This document shows positions 16,601-27,100 of a stretch of DNA of 64,000 bases, piece after piece. Where the stretch lies: NCBI RefSeq assembly GCF_052324685.1, contig NC_135225.1, forward strand, positions 4,540,129-4,604,128, written 5' to 3'. Position 1 is the first letter of the stretch. Every line of letters starts with the position of its first letter. Made by a program: the position numbers and the translations under genes. Under the pieces are notes generated by a model. That model saw nothing but the letters and a program-made list of their open reading frames with translations, did not search any database and had not been told where the DNA came from. This DNA comes from Brachyhypopomus gauderio (Eukaryota; Chordata; Actinopteri; Gymnotiformes; Hypopomidae).

Positions 16601-19600
16601 CTCTTGGAAATATCCTGGAATTCACCAGTTTTTACCACTATAGGCCTTTTATCTACCTGTCCAAATATTTTCTCATTAGTGATGAGTTTGTCATCTTTTG
16701 TTGCTTCTGTATTCTTGCCCGAGTTGGCATCTTCTTCCAGAGAGACAGAAGTTCTTTTAGGTAGTTTCATGTCTTGCTCCTTTAGAGGTTCATATTTTGG
16801 AACATCACTGTCTTGGTTTGCTAGTTCTTTGTATAAAGTGACACTCGAGTATGTGATGTCTTGGAAAAGATGATCTAGTTTTTCTGCAGTAATTTCTTTC
16901 TTTAGAGACAGGACCCCTTGGTTCAACTGGCCCTTTTCATAGTTTCCAGCTGTGCTTTGCTTTAATGGATTTCTAGATGGAATACTTTGCTTAGCAAGAC
17001 CCTTTTCTTTAATTGCTGATATCTCCTTTTGAGCATGTGCTTTCAATTTTGATGTGAGTATCTCCTGTTTTGTTTGGCCTCTTTCTTTGTATGAAAGTAC
17101 TTTTGATGTGATCCTATCATTCTCTTTATTCATAAATATGTCTTTTCCTGATTTGCCTTTCATGCCTGTGCCAATGTTTACCAGTCCTTCATTGGGGTCA
17201 TGTGAGTCCCTTTTGATACACGCAGATGATATATTTGTTTTTTCTAGTATGTAGCAGGAGTTTTGACCCAGCAGTGTTTGTTCTTTCATATGAGATATTT
17301 CCATGTTAGCTTCTTTGTCCTCAGCTGTACGAGTAAATGTGGATGGTTGATTTTCTAATTTTGTTGCTTCACACGCACTGAGACTGTGTTTATTTTCTCT
17401 AAGTCTCTTTGCTTGTTCATTGTCTCTGATAGAGAGGATGTCATTAATGTTAAATCTGTCTTCTCTTGTTTGTGAACGGTCATTGCATGCCTCGGTACTT
17501 TGAAAGTTCTGTTTGTTAATGTCTGAGTTCATATCCCCAAGCTTTGTTGCGTATGTCTGCTTGGGGCTAATAGGGTAATTTGGCTTGAGTTCCCCAGTCC
17601 TGGATCTCTCCTCTGTTATTACATTTCTTTGGGTTGTTCTTTTTGCACTCAGCTGTTGAATATAAGATGGCTCTGATATGGAGCGTGTGTAATTTGTTTC
17701 ACCTGATTGATCTGATTGTTGCAGTTGTCTTGGCGTGCACACTTCATCCTGAGTCTGTTTGTTTTCACTTGTTGCAATATACCACTGTTTGTTTGGCTCA
17801 TATTTATACGGCTGATAAATGGCAGATCCTTCCTTCTTTTGTTTTGTCTCTAGTGAACAGGGACATTGTGTTCTCCGACTACAATCCGTTTCAGAAGTTC
17901 TTGGATAATTCATGTCTATCTGAAGACAGACCTCATCTTTTGGTGCACTTTGAATTCTTGAGCCTTTGTTAAGGTTTGCTTCTTTGCTGGGAGGTGAAGC
18001 CATTTTGTTCAGAGGGTTTTCATACAAATTTTGGGATGCCACGAGTGGATTTATTGGATGGTGGCCTACAGGATTCATTTGCGAGCCCGTGTATGAATAT
18101 TTTTGTGAGATATCTGTGGCATGCACCTCTTCCTCTTTGGCAAGCCGCCCTTGTTTAATGTTCTCATTCACTTTGTTTACATATGCTTCCTTCCCCATGG
18201 TGTAGCTGTCATTGGTTAAAGGTAAGTATTGTTTAGCGTTGGCTTTTCTCTGCTTGTCCTTTTCTATCAGTGCAGCTATCTCTCCTTTGAAGGGCAGTGG
18301 ATCTTTGATCTCACTGCCATCAATAGGTTTCTTGTTTGTGATATTTGTCGTTTCTGTGCTTTTCCAAAAAAGTGTTTCTTCAGCAGACAACTCATTTTTA
18401 TTATACCCATAACTTTGTTTTCTCACAAAATTCTTTTTCTCTTGGTGGTCATAATGAACAACATCTTCTCTCCTACTTAACGTCTGTTTCTCTGACATTT
18501 GTGCTGAGTGTGCTGGTGGATGTGATTTGGAAAGAACGGTTTCAATTTCTGGCCTTGTAGAGCTAAGTGCTCTTCTAGGGTCATAAATGTGACCCTCTGA
18601 ATGTTTTGGTGTTTGATTCTGTGCCAAAAGCACATGTGGTGAGAACCCACACTCCCTACTCTCCCTGTTCGAAAACTTATTTGGGTGCAGAGAGTTACCC
18701 TTTGATTCCCCATGAGGAATATTGTAATTAGCAGCTCCATACTGAGATTGGGAGGATGATAATGCCATATTATGATGATATCCATCAGCAAACTCTCCAC
18801 GGTGCTCCACGGTTTGGGATAAGGAGAGACCATAAGTGTGCTGGACTTGATTATAATGTTCTAAATGGCCAGGTGCTGCTGAGTCTTGCCGAGTTGTCAT
18901 TTGAGATACAGCGGTATCCGAAAGTTTGGATCCAAAATTGTGAAGCTCAGAAGGATGCGAATTCTGGTCAGTTATGTCAGAACATTTAGGGGGACTATAT
19001 GTACTTTTGACTCTTCTTTTATTGTCTTTGATGTTAAACAATAGACTTGATGCTTTGGCTTTGTAGCTGTCCCGTAGCTGTTTGGCATCATGCAATGATT
19101 TCATATCCGTGTCACCCTGAGCGGAACAATCTGGAACAGTGGGCGTACGTGCAAATTGCAGTATTTCAGATGTTTCAGTTCCTTGTCTACCATGAATTTC
19201 AGGTGTGAGAAGCTGCGTGATGCTGAATGGTGTCATATTGCTGGAAAACTCATTGTGGCCCACATTGCCTAATTTGTGTTGCATGTCATGTGCTTGTCTA
19301 CTAGGGTAGAACAACGTAGAATCTGCCCTGTTTATTTTCTCATTGCTTGGTGAGACAGTGGAGGGCCGATTACTTGGGAGTTTATTTCTCATAAAGTTAT
19401 TATTCTTTCTCCATGGGGGACAGTTGGCGGTAATCTCAGACTCACACCTTTTCTCTATCGCTGAGGCTTTTTGTATTACTGTGGACCTGGAGCGCTGAGT
19501 TGCAGTAAAGTTATCAATCTTTCTTCTGTTAAACCACCTGCCTTCAGACGGAGAGCTTGACGTCCTGTGTGAAGCCGTCAGTTCTTTGTAAAGATGAGTA

Positions 19601-20463
19601 TCGTACCACCTGGGGAACTCACTGGTTGACACAAACCCTAAAGTTTCCTCCCGTTTAAATGGAAACCTATTATAATCATTCCACAACTGGAAAGGACTGA
19701 ATTCACTGTGAAAGAAAAAGTTAGTTGTGTTCAGTGCACTGAAGCTGTTTTGGGGGGATTTCACAAGAGACGCTGCTGTGTGCATCTGGACCACAGAAGC
19801 AGCAGATGCATGAAAATGATTTCTGTAAGACTGAAAGGGGCCACTCTTAAAATTTTGATGATAGGCAGAAGGGAACTCTGGTAGATTCTTCTGAATGCAT
19901 GTCAGAGCTGATCTGTCCCACGACTCATTACAGTCTCTTGATTTCTCCCTTGAAAGTGCAACATCAGCATCCCCAGCGCTATGGTAACCGTCTCCTGAAC
20001 TGAAAGCCTTGATGAGGGATGCTACTCGTGATGTGCTCCTCTGATGTTGCCACACTGCCTCCACGGACCCGTTGCTCATATAAGACAAGCATTCATCTCT
20101 GAAATCATCCGCACAGGACTGCTGGAATGTTGAAGCCACTTCAGTCCTTCTCTCCATCTCCCTGGACTGAAGACCATAGGATGCAGTCTCCTGGCAGGAG
20201 GCCTTCACAACCTCCTTCTTCTGAAGATCTTCAGCGAAGGCCTTGTGGCGTGCAGTAGGGGAAGAGATCTCCGAGTCGTTGTAGACGGCCTCCTCGCCGA
20301 TGCACAGACTCCTGAAAGCTCGATCGGTGAGGTTGCTCACCTCCCTGTCTGTCTCGTCCATGATTTTTCTGGCCCGCGACGTGTCACCGAAGCCATTGGA
20401 GTGCTTGCGATGACCCCGCGAGCTCCCCCGTCTGCCCGAGTGGCGCTTTTCCAGACAGTTCAT
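10666..20463 (-). CDS. CEFIP: CEFIP (C10orf71 orthologue), giant single coding exon
   Basis: One uninterrupted frame encodes 3265 residues from ATG at 20463 to TGA at 10666-10668. The frame stays open upstream to a GTG at 20493, but the ATG is the plausible eukaryotic start. The N-terminal motif TDREVSNLTDRAFRSLCI (about residues 48-65) closely matches mammalian C10orf71, and residues about 3107-3145 form the paired DPNSGQYF / DPATGKYV module of the DUF4585 type. The middle is low-complexity, rich in K, E, S, T, N and Q, and probably disordered. Known role in mammals: Z-disc protein of heart and skeletal muscle that binds FHL2 and tunes calcineurin-NFAT signalling. The human protein is about 1435 residues, so this orthologue is more than twice as long. 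Residues 1786-1798 and 1805-1817 are a close internal duplication. Orthology is supported by synteny; the function is inferred from it. Confidence 0.93.
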   Translation of the reverse strand: MNCLEKRHSGRRGSSRGHRKHSNGFGDTSRARKIMDETDREVSNLTDRAFRSLCIGEEAVYNDSEISSPTARHKAFAEDLQKKEVVKASCQETASYGLQSREMERRTEVASTFQQSCADDFRDECLSYMSNGSVEAVWQHQRSTSRVASLIKAFSSGDGYHSAGDADVALSREKSRDCNESWDRSALTCIQKNLPEFPSAYHQNFKSGPFQSYRNHFHASAASVVQMHTAASLVKSPQNSFSALNTTNFFFHSEFSPFQLWNDYNRFPFKREETLGFVSTSEFPRWYDTHLYKELTASHRTSSSPSEGRWFNRRKIDNFTATQRSRSTVIQKASAIEKRCESEITANCPPWRKNNNFMRNKLPSNRPSTVSPSNEKINRADSTLFYPSRQAHDMQHKLGNVGHNEFSSNMTPFSITQLLTPEIHGRQGTETSEILQFARTPTVPDCSAQGDTDMKSLHDAKQLRDSYKAKASSLLFNIKDNKRRVKSTYSPPKCSDITDQNSHPSELHNFGSKLSDTAVSQMTTRQDSAAPGHLEHYNQVQHTYGLSLSQTVEHRGEFADGYHHNMALSSSQSQYGAANYNIPHGESKGNSLHPNKFSNRESRECGFSPHVLLAQNQTPKHSEGHIYDPRRALSSTRPEIETVLSKSHPPAHSAQMSEKQTLSRREDVVHYDHQEKKNFVRKQSYGYNKNELSAEETLFWKSTETTNITNKKPIDGSEIKDPLPFKGEIAALIEKDKQRKANAKQYLPLTNDSYTMGKEAYVNKVNENIKQGRLAKEEEVHATDISQKYSYTGSQMNPVGHHPINPLVASQNLYENPLNKMASPPSKEANLNKGSRIQSAPKDEVCLQIDMNYPRTSETDCSRRTQCPCSLETKQKKEGSAIYQPYKYEPNKQWYIATSENKQTQDEVCTPRQLQQSDQSGETNYTRSISEPSYIQQLSAKRTTQRNVITEERSRTGELKPNYPISPKQTYATKLGDMNSDINKQNFQSTEACNDRSQTREDRFNINDILSIRDNEQAKRLRENKHSLSACEATKLENQPSTFTRTAEDKEANMEISHMKEQTLLGQNSCYILEKTNISSACIKRDSHDPNEGLVNIGTGMKGKSGKDIFMNKENDRITSKVLSYKERGQTKQEILTSKLKAHAQKEISAIKEKGLAKQSIPSRNPLKQSTAGNYEKGQLNQGVLSLKKEITAEKLDHLFQDITYSSVTLYKELANQDSDVPKYEPLKEQDMKLPKRTSVSLEEDANSGKNTEATKDDKLITNEKIFGQVDKRPIVVKTGEFQDISKSYHLQSLTQSTENYHNKCGSGSQDEGCTNASATEDITILKKGLSRSPVLIPLSKEASVVKTDDQTASQPEILNSKSQTECQMFASMLNNSSRCDLLVKTETCKPNPYKSSEHVEPHDFSINKTDELLLNVEVDKHITRSDIAGQTDTNLQVEEEETAREDRGATEEKLHHGSKKNTGKGNPIKEPTEHFIKASASQVTSPSEWTKLKKEQVSVDTAVESTNTETGHSNHKASSIKDKLKLKSAADCVSTNETNSTEIKSPKMIHLVYGEHIPEAKEKKEEKSPEQWAKHDTELQSESTTKPNEDSSTQQLHHTDNPKLNACENTHTNKGSKNQTITNSGNQKYIQTAGVNEHCLLKEPKQNKYEIQQDACQSKQETSSINNPDKPMTPGVVKERNNPELQEKRSMPQTLQGKDNHQQTENNARLEENGTNRTNSNVKLTDAENEKSHDKSYTPNVSTNDHDHETMSCPADKGADVINAVPNKHIIHIPSKEDDEPVDEPVIYSICVSSQSEIVSEEEPIIFTICVSSMSEADNPKAEDTVSHNSSGQEQLSVTEVEREGMFGNIKEETEKDRVESKASEIKEETVLMDSKKSEKETAASKCISPAKKDKCDYNRSSEVGNISSYESLSVKYGLPTGENIHLKSGQKQEHKMHNEKEEPTNTISQKVQKTKVADGHTVDVDYAKHQGSRKKDPGQLSDLLKASEENSEQNVTHVAEEREGTAGEGTSQRSAGVMLTSEKNLTDTNQLISENGRAQNKQDILVKPKTPISSVVPVCEYSQDTKCSIAQKTNIINDGDNDDQLKECMEVRKKVQIMDSMRDTAKENENVYRVDKNADMIMKKLNDNQKTTYAADGNTSTKTSRTSKPCGPSHEDICKHTPDVAPVQNSQKAINEAVKKKCVQDECERDTMRVEILNKDTTLTKDSKSSHDNGKDFLNKDQLAEEHEESKLKTISEAKGKRDIIIQNIIPSNNQMVKGSQSVSKNLIENVSTAMKADQNLFKVSNISLEEKHLPKLEPELNNPIEKVLEKHFVQDKTIKSDSISGRCVLSPKNTNENVQSVLTKVTGIKSPPSIDTTEDDAKRMNNQKCKEEPSPTWGKRMKKDTTSVNTKDNTEKASSLVKVGNETLCESNQSDNRLKEEAVHTAKEVNSEDVDTGKLQRDSGQIKTDVVVKDHSGRGEMGNSGETTQGKHDDRVNVYQYYPGKGFLPEPKGHVYGEPSSAPSHHHDTALKTKDGSLTKPGITLRERKSTRPDISALADYARLRVISAEDDSMSEKDLLQKMDTHQKYNLMAVEPQKRLQGNLTVTVGDGELTAKKSENQSQMTKPSQVEERDNLLFHRSRITKEMPEGHNQQTVQSEITSHPKLSSMTRRSDDRLFAGKERHSTTGKTLTNQMQPHKPLNEQLSAYSRNHVINQSQNLQVTHTVLSQNALSRSRQPANAKMQDMDVNAHVKSPDSLSQTSLGGQHHQENQHTRNPTNVVPSVTSDGGKMEELQYYTVSAMDSEPKPKDLHETFPGRHKMTPNKEVAEIPSTKARSKSSSPAMGKAVIFRVKDNTVRTSPVTKTVMPPCRRSFSDEFRIGSPREMWKFSEKNELEDNHKPGPKEPSCPPVRHEPAVASHRPHGQRETRSQGSLPSAELTAATEPMGYLKRRQLGEDDDNRSVVSTLSDVESLAASTILTTNSIASHTFYNEHNRYTSARPASACYERPESVCFERPESSCSDMRPLGKPPTVPPKTEKALHRAKKLTSRRIKKTEAKATSDSQEQSETKCIRNASSLPSSPLELMSTHHAMHASPPVSHYHVEPNYASPAQSIVAHPFPMTQRKLLQDPNSGQYFMVDMPVQVKTKMFFDPATGKYVQLNVRQDPPTTVAQPPSVEVLNQPYLVYSGFLPMPVSSLPSRRSSSQTSAPGTVTEQNMAGASSGAQRQPSNPRNAQLYNEPVHRTREPTSSQSVYAGNNVGFTQRKTDIITMRELDDFVIENT

Positions 20464-21427
20464 TTCAAATACTCGCTCACATGAGCAGGCCACAGTTGTC
20501 TCTATCTGTCTTTGAGATTGCTCACTTAGGGGGTCTTGTTTTTAAGTAGTTCACCTTTCAGAAGGTGATCAGACTGCTCTTCTTTCCTGCGATGAAAGCA
20601 GACAGTAGTGTCAGTCATGTATGCAGGCTTGGAATTATAGACACACACTTCCTTTTTTCTGAGAAAATACTAATAAACGTGTCTCAAAATGATGATGATT
20701 CAATTACTTTTGCTGACAAAGTAAATAATCAGGGTGGCTATAAATGTAGTCTTAAATGATTTTATGCAAACTAAACATTTACAACGGGGCTCCCAAAATA
20801 CAACATCTCAAATATTATCATGTGATCATTACCATGTGGGTAACTGGGCCATGCTGTTGCTATGCACAAGAAAGATTGCACCTTGCATCACGTGAATTTA
20901 TTCTAGAGTAGGAAGACATTTCAGCTATGAATCACATATGAACATGTCTTTTTACACATTAACAATACTTGTATTTAAATATTTCTTTGCAGATTAGATG
21001 ACTTCAACATTCATTTTTTAAATTAAAAATGTTTACATGGTAACATAAATTTACCTATATTTATGTCAGTGTTAAGTATAAAAACATTTAAGTCTAAAGG
21101 AAACACTAAAGAAAAATAGTTCCTTTAATAATTTTCAAACCAAGACAGAAATTATTCCTCTACTATCTCTTTCTGCATTTTACTGAAATTTGCAAGTAAA
21201 ATGCAAATGAATTATATCAAAATAATCATACAAAAATCAGTAATATATGGCAGACGTTAATAAAGATACAGGGGCATATTGATGCACATTTTTTAATAGT
21301 AATTTATTTATTTTTTGTTACAGATTCCATTTTTTATTAATATTATGGTTACGAACATATTTTATTATTGTGCTTTTTGACATATAATTTTTGAAAGCAT
21401 ATATCATTAAATAAATAAACTATCGAC

Positions 21428-21447
21428 CTATTTTTAAGCTGCACCTG
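21428..21447. promoter_or_regulatory. MEF2-like site next to an E-box, upstream of CEFIP
   Basis: CTATTTTTAA (21428-21437) fits YTAWWWWTAR, the MEF2 consensus, and CACCTG (21442-21447) is an E-box. They lie 4 bp apart and about 970 bp upstream of the CEFIP start codon. MEF2 plus E-box pairs are typical of striated-muscle promoters, and CEFIP is a striated-muscle gene in mammals. Binding is inferred only. Confidence 0.35.
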
Positions 21448-23538
21448 TTCATAGTTCAGCATTTTGTCCCAATCGAATTTAATTCGCTCCTGACATCTTT
21501 TCGTACACCTTGTCTTGCAAACTTCGGCAAATAATACGTTCGTCTTTTACTGTTAATCTCTGCGCTGCTGGGCAGAGCCCATACACACAACCCAGAATAA
21601 CTCACAGATCTCTTTTATCACCTGGCGTAGGCTAGCACACTGACACCAGCACCGCCATAGCACACTTAAAGTGAATAAATGTTTACTAAGCCATGTACAG
21701 TACGAGTAGCCGACTGAATATACTCATCACTGTTTCTGCACGCAGACTGATAAATGAAGCTCTCTGCTTTGTTACACACAGTTGCACACAGTTGTGGGAT
21801 GTACACAGTACTTCATTGTGCATCTTGGGCTCCTGGTAGAAACGTACAGGCCATCAAAGACCCACTAAAAACAAACAATTCTTCTATAAAGAAAAGCCTT
21901 TTATCAATGTCTACAGTGTACTGACTGATTGATTATCTGATTGACCCATACTGCCTGTGGGGAGAGGTTTATTTTTACCAAACAATTTATACCATGTCTC
22001 TGGCAAAACCTGATATCTTGAAGCCATACTTAAAATAGAATATGCATGCTAATTTTCACAATGTGATAACATATGTCTACAAATAGTGCTCGTGCTTAAC
22101 AATAACTGAGGGAGTGACGGGGAAGCACATATCTGAAATGCAGTTGTATTTTTTTTTCTTTCATTCATTCTTTTAACTTTTTTTTCCCTTTCATTTTGCT
22201 TTTCTTTTCATCAAAGTGGAATAGTGTGGTTTTTAAAATTAGATCTTAAACAGATTTTTGTAATGATCAAGTTATTTTGTGTCCAGATATAAAAGTATTA
22301 TTGAAATGAGTAAAAGTGTCATCAGGGAGAAGGTGTAAAGGAACTCTGTTCCTACCGTGTGGCCTTGTATTCCATCTTTTCAGCAGTTCAATAGTTTCTG
22401 ATTCTCCAAACAGAACCTAGTCACCAAAAATTCCATAGCGCACCCAGAAATGTGTAGAAAGGAGGCTTCTGTAAAATATTTGTTGCTTCACTCTCTAGTA
22501 ATACTTATTGCTGTCTTCAGGAAGGGAACAAAAGAGAAGAGTACAGTTACTACACAGACCCCTGCTGTACTGGAGAGGGGACCGTGGTCAGGACTCCGTG
22601 GCAGGAACCACACAGAAATAGCAGTGGTTTCATGGAGTGAGTTGTGTGAGCGTTCGGCGCAGGCTGAAGTCTAGCAGATGTATTGAAATAACCGTTGGGT
22701 GTCAAGTGACAAAGCAAATGAAACAAACGTGGCCCTTGGCTATTTCCAAATTCAGACATTAGTTGTCACATTCACCTTTGCGCACGGTTGAAGGCGTTAG
22801 TTCCAATGAAGTGGAGTTGTTTAAAGTAAAAACAAATATCCTCTTGTGGAGTTGTTGTGATGCTTGGCATGTATTTGGGCTTGGGCACATGTGCTCACAA
22901 GTAAAAATAGCCTGTTCCCTGCTCCCTCACTAATAAGTGTGACTCACTTTTTTTTGGTACGATTAAGAAGTGCTTTTGATTTGTTAATAGATGATATTGT
23001 TGTTTACAATCTGAAACATAAACATAGTCATTACTGTGTTTATAGTAATAGTCAGTACAAGTCCAGTGGTGCAGTTTTAAAATGCTATTATTGTCCTGAT
23101 ATACTCTGTGCACTAGAAGAGCATAACATTATTTCACTAAACTAAAAGTCCTCTTCAGTTATTTGTGGCATTTATTTGGCTAGTCCATAAATTGAATGGG
23201 ATTTTATAGAACTTCTTTAATCTCTCTCTGTGCTCATTTACCTCAGAGTAATAGAAGAGTCACAGGGCAGTAGAAGGGAGCTCTTCAAGCCAACTCCCCC
23301 CAAGTCATTCCAACTCCAAAGGGCCCCTAACAGCAAGTGTTCTTGCCCCCGGTCATGCTTTGCGCTCAGGCACTGCTATAATAGGAGATGGGGGCAGTGG
23401 ATATTTTCCCAGGAGTCCTGGCTGCAGTGCAAATGCTGTCAAGCCACGAGTGACAGACACTCACACATGGACGGGGGAAACAGCAGCAGGCCGGGTCATC
23501 ACTCACCGGAGCCGTCCTGCCTTAACTGCTCTATGCAA

Positions 23539-23565
23539 CCCCCCCCCCCCCCCCCCCCCCCCCCC
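23539..23565. repeat. Poly(C) run, 27 bases
   Basis: An uninterrupted C tract; G-rich on the minus strand. Length may be unreliable in an assembly. Confidence 0.9.
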
Positions 23566-24439
23566 AATACAGAGTGCCCCAGGCCTTTGGTGTACAGCGA
23601 GCTGTACCCAAACTGAACGCACCATTCATTACTCTCAAAAGAAAAGTTACACTGAGTTAACCACTTGTCAGAATGAAAAGCATTTGTTTTACAAGAATGA
23701 GGTGGGAGGTGGTTTTGGTAAAAGCTGTGCAGTCTTTTATGTGTTTTTAAAGGCATTAAAAAAGGGCATTTTTTTTTGTCTGTACACAACTTGGTACACT
23801 TTATTTACAGGTGCACAACTCTTTCAATATGCTTGGCACTAGCTCTTGCAATAGAAAGATATATGAAGAGTTTCAGTACATTTAATGTGTCAATGAATGC
23901 GTTAGTCACACTTTAAATCACTTACTAAAACAAAAGAAAAATAAAGACCAAAGAAGAGGACAAGTGCAGACATTCAGAGGGTTTCTTCAGTCTCTCTCTC
24001 TCTATGTGTATGTTTGGCACAAACTTACAGCAAGTGTGAAAGAATCTATACAGCTCCTAACATATTTCATAATACAAAGGTTTAGTTTGCCAGATAGTAA
24101 TAAAATTAAAATTAAACTGCACTAGTAAATTACCACCAGAGTTATTTTGGTGCCTGATATGGTTTGGGGTAACTGGCCCAAACGTTTTCATTAGATAATA
24201 TTTATTAATCTTAACAAATGGATTGATAGTTTGTTGACTTACAGCTCAGATAGTTCATAGTAGAATTTACATTTACAATATATATAAAATTATATCATAA
24301 TAGCATAACTGTTATAATATCTTGGTCACAGCTAAATTCCACCCATTATTCTGCAGAGAACATGTGAATGACACGGTGCAGGAGATGTTTTGAAATGGCA
24401 GTCACAAAGGTGCAGATGCAGAGACTGCAGTCACACTGG

Positions 24440-25080
24440 AAGACCCTCCGGATCCGGGACCTGATTCTCCAGCTTTATCACTATTCATAACAAGTATTTA
24501 ACTCCTCATATATCTGCTGCATTTATTTATTTGCAAAGCCCATCTGCAAAAAGCCACTGAGACGAATTAATGCCTGATGCTTCAAATCAAGCCAGTGTGG
24601 GTAACAGATATTGATTGCATCAGGGATATCAGTTGGTCCACGACTTGTTAATCAGACTCCACCTTCTCGTAAATAAAGCTTGAGCTAAATTACTTCCCCT
24701 CGGGAGGACGGAATTATGTCTGCCTTCATTAAAGTACTGCGATCAATGAAAAACAAACCCATCCCAGCAGCACTTCTGTTACATCACTGTCTTACCTACG
24801 AAAAGTGCAGTGCTTGTGGTTTGGATAGGATGTGCTCCCTTTATTTAGACTGATAATGCCTGATTAACATTTACCATGCTGCATTAATTTTAAGCGGCAC
24901 GGTATTAAATTAAAGTCATTATTTGGCTACATTATCTGAAGGCTGAAGAATTTCAAGCCCTCTACCATAAAAGTCATAATTTTCATCTGGTGTGTACTGT
25001 AAGAGTTTGTGGGGGTTGCGGCGGTGTGGGGTTTCATGTAAGTAATGTGGGTTGTTAGACATCTCCATTTTCACAAAGGA
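24440..25080. promoter_or_regulatory. Candidate conserved non-coding element
   Basis: This non-coding block has high sequence complexity and many homeodomain-type ATTA/TAAT cores (for example near 24566, 24645 and 24885). It lacks simple repeats, unlike the DNA around it. It resembles vertebrate developmental enhancers in texture. It could serve DRGX, which has the kind of gene desert-like neighbourhood in which such elements occur. This is pattern judgement, not an alignment. Confidence 0.25.
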
Positions 25081-27033
25081 TTTTTTTCCTCTTCATAATG
25101 CTATAGTAATGGTACACAGGTCTTCTGCACATCTAACAGTATAATTACAAAACCAATTGACTGAGAATAATTTGCCCTAATTGCCGAGCCAATAAACAGG
25201 CAAACTGAGCGAGTGATTTAATGGGGGAGGGTTTCTGTTGCCTCATGAGTGGCCCAAATGAGTTTAACTAGTGCCAAGTGCACCCACAGGATGACAAGTC
25301 TCCTGCACATATGAAAGTGCATTCGCTTTGATTTCCCCTGATTCTCAACTTCCAAATAAAAGCTCAAAGAGGTGTGACTGAGGCCGAGTCTGGGGCCTAA
25401 CCTGCCCCGGCCCAACCCGGCCCAACCCGTCCCGGCCCCGGCTGGGTGGTCAGCACCCGGCCACTGCTTTATATGTGATATATCTTACATAAACACTTGT
25501 CTGTGATTGTGCTGTGCTATCTCCTGCTGACTCATGTATTAGATTAAGGCGTCGTTTGCTCATTGACGAACAGCTTCACTCCATGAGATCTTTTAATCTG
25601 CGCTCATATGAAATGCAACATTTCACTGCAGGAGTTAGAACACTGCGGGTGGGCGATGTCTCAGACTTTAATTGAATAACCGAAAGAATAAATAGGCTTG
25701 CCTTATTATGTTTACAAGTGATGACTTGATCGTAAATTTAAATTAATGATAATATTTTCCTCTATCAATGAATGCTTATTATTTACGCTTGTGTTGACGT
25801 TAAGGAAGCGTGCGTGTTCCCGGTGTCAACCAGATGGTGTCGCTGTGGAGCCCGGCTGTAGGAAGTGGGAGCAAAACGCAGTGCTGTCCTAAATAATTAC
25901 ATCTCTACCTAAGAGCACAAACAGAGCTCACTGGAGCTCTAAAGACTCAGCACGACCAAATCTTAAATGAAAAGTGGTAGTTCAATTTATGATAGTTCTG
26001 AATAATGTGTTTAACAAAAAGCTACAAAGAAAGAAAGTTCATTTTTAAAGGTTTCTACATATTGTATTGACAATAACAATTTTAAGAACAATGTGATATT
26101 TTAAAATAATAACAACAACACAATGTTAAAATAACAATTATACACTGTAATTTATCATTTTAGTCCTAACTTTTTATTGTTCATTTTGTTCATTTCATTT
26201 TCATCTTCTTTTTGTTGACATTCTGCATTTACAGTTTAGATGAGGCACAGTTATGTCCAGTGAACTTTACAAACAGAAGATGCAGTTTCAAACACCAATA
26301 ATCAGTTATGGGATCTTGCTTTTTAGAAATACATTGTCTTATTTTATATGGTTTAGCACTGAAAATCTGTATTTGTATTGTTTGTAATTCCCTTTCATTT
26401 TGATTTTAAAATCAAGTTGTATGCCAGTGTTGTAAAGAAAGCTCAGACTTTGAATGACATTATGTACATTGTTACTAATTCCTTCTTTTCACCTCAGAAA
26501 CATTCAAACTAAAAGCTTTTTTACACTGCTAATGCAAATGCATGTGTGAGAAATGTGAGAGCTGCGATTTCCTACTGTGTTGCTACACATAAGCATGTTG
26601 TGCAATTTCACTCCCCTTGGCAATACTCTGCCGTCATGGAAACCACCAGCTCAGCACATTACACCGCCCAATAAACCGTTATGTTTCTAACCACAGAAAT
26701 GGATGGACAGGCTCTTTGGGTGTTGGGAGACGAAAGTGATCACATTCCTTCTGCTCCAGATTGCAGGGACTCTCAGAAGTCCCACGGAAGGTGGGAAGAG
26801 TAAAAAGCCAAAGTCTTCTCCCTCACTGCACTCGTGAGCTTTTCTGAACATGAGAGACCGAGTTGGGTTTCCCACACTAACGCAGCCCAGGCAGGCGGCC
26901 CAGGCAGGCGGCCCACCCTCCACAGCCTGCCGCTCAAACGGTGTGGGTACAGCTGCGTGTTTGTGCTGCCTAAAAAACTCTTTTCAGGAAATGACATTTC
27001 CTACAAACACTTTCCTGGAGAGGGGAGTGATTA

Positions 27034-27035
<2 letters not shown>

Positions 27036-27098
<63 letters not shown>

Positions 27099-27100
27099 GC
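27036..27100. repeat. (GA)n microsatellite upstream of VSTM4
   Basis: About 30 GA copies, slightly interrupted at the right end, 165-230 bp upstream of the VSTM4 start codon and so possibly within its promoter or leader. Confidence 0.9.

Noticed and set aside
11776-18989. Many open frames on both strands across the CEFIP exon
   Set aside because: They are shadows of the 3265-codon frame, without splice sites or recognisable domains.
20464-20493. N-terminal extension of CEFIP from a GTG codon at 20493
   Set aside because: GTG is not an ordinary start in vertebrate nuclear genes; the ATG at 20463 is used instead.
23230-23620. Possible coding exon upstream of the 27-base C run
   Set aside because: The open frames overlap in several registers, cross the homopolymer, and match no protein I recognise.
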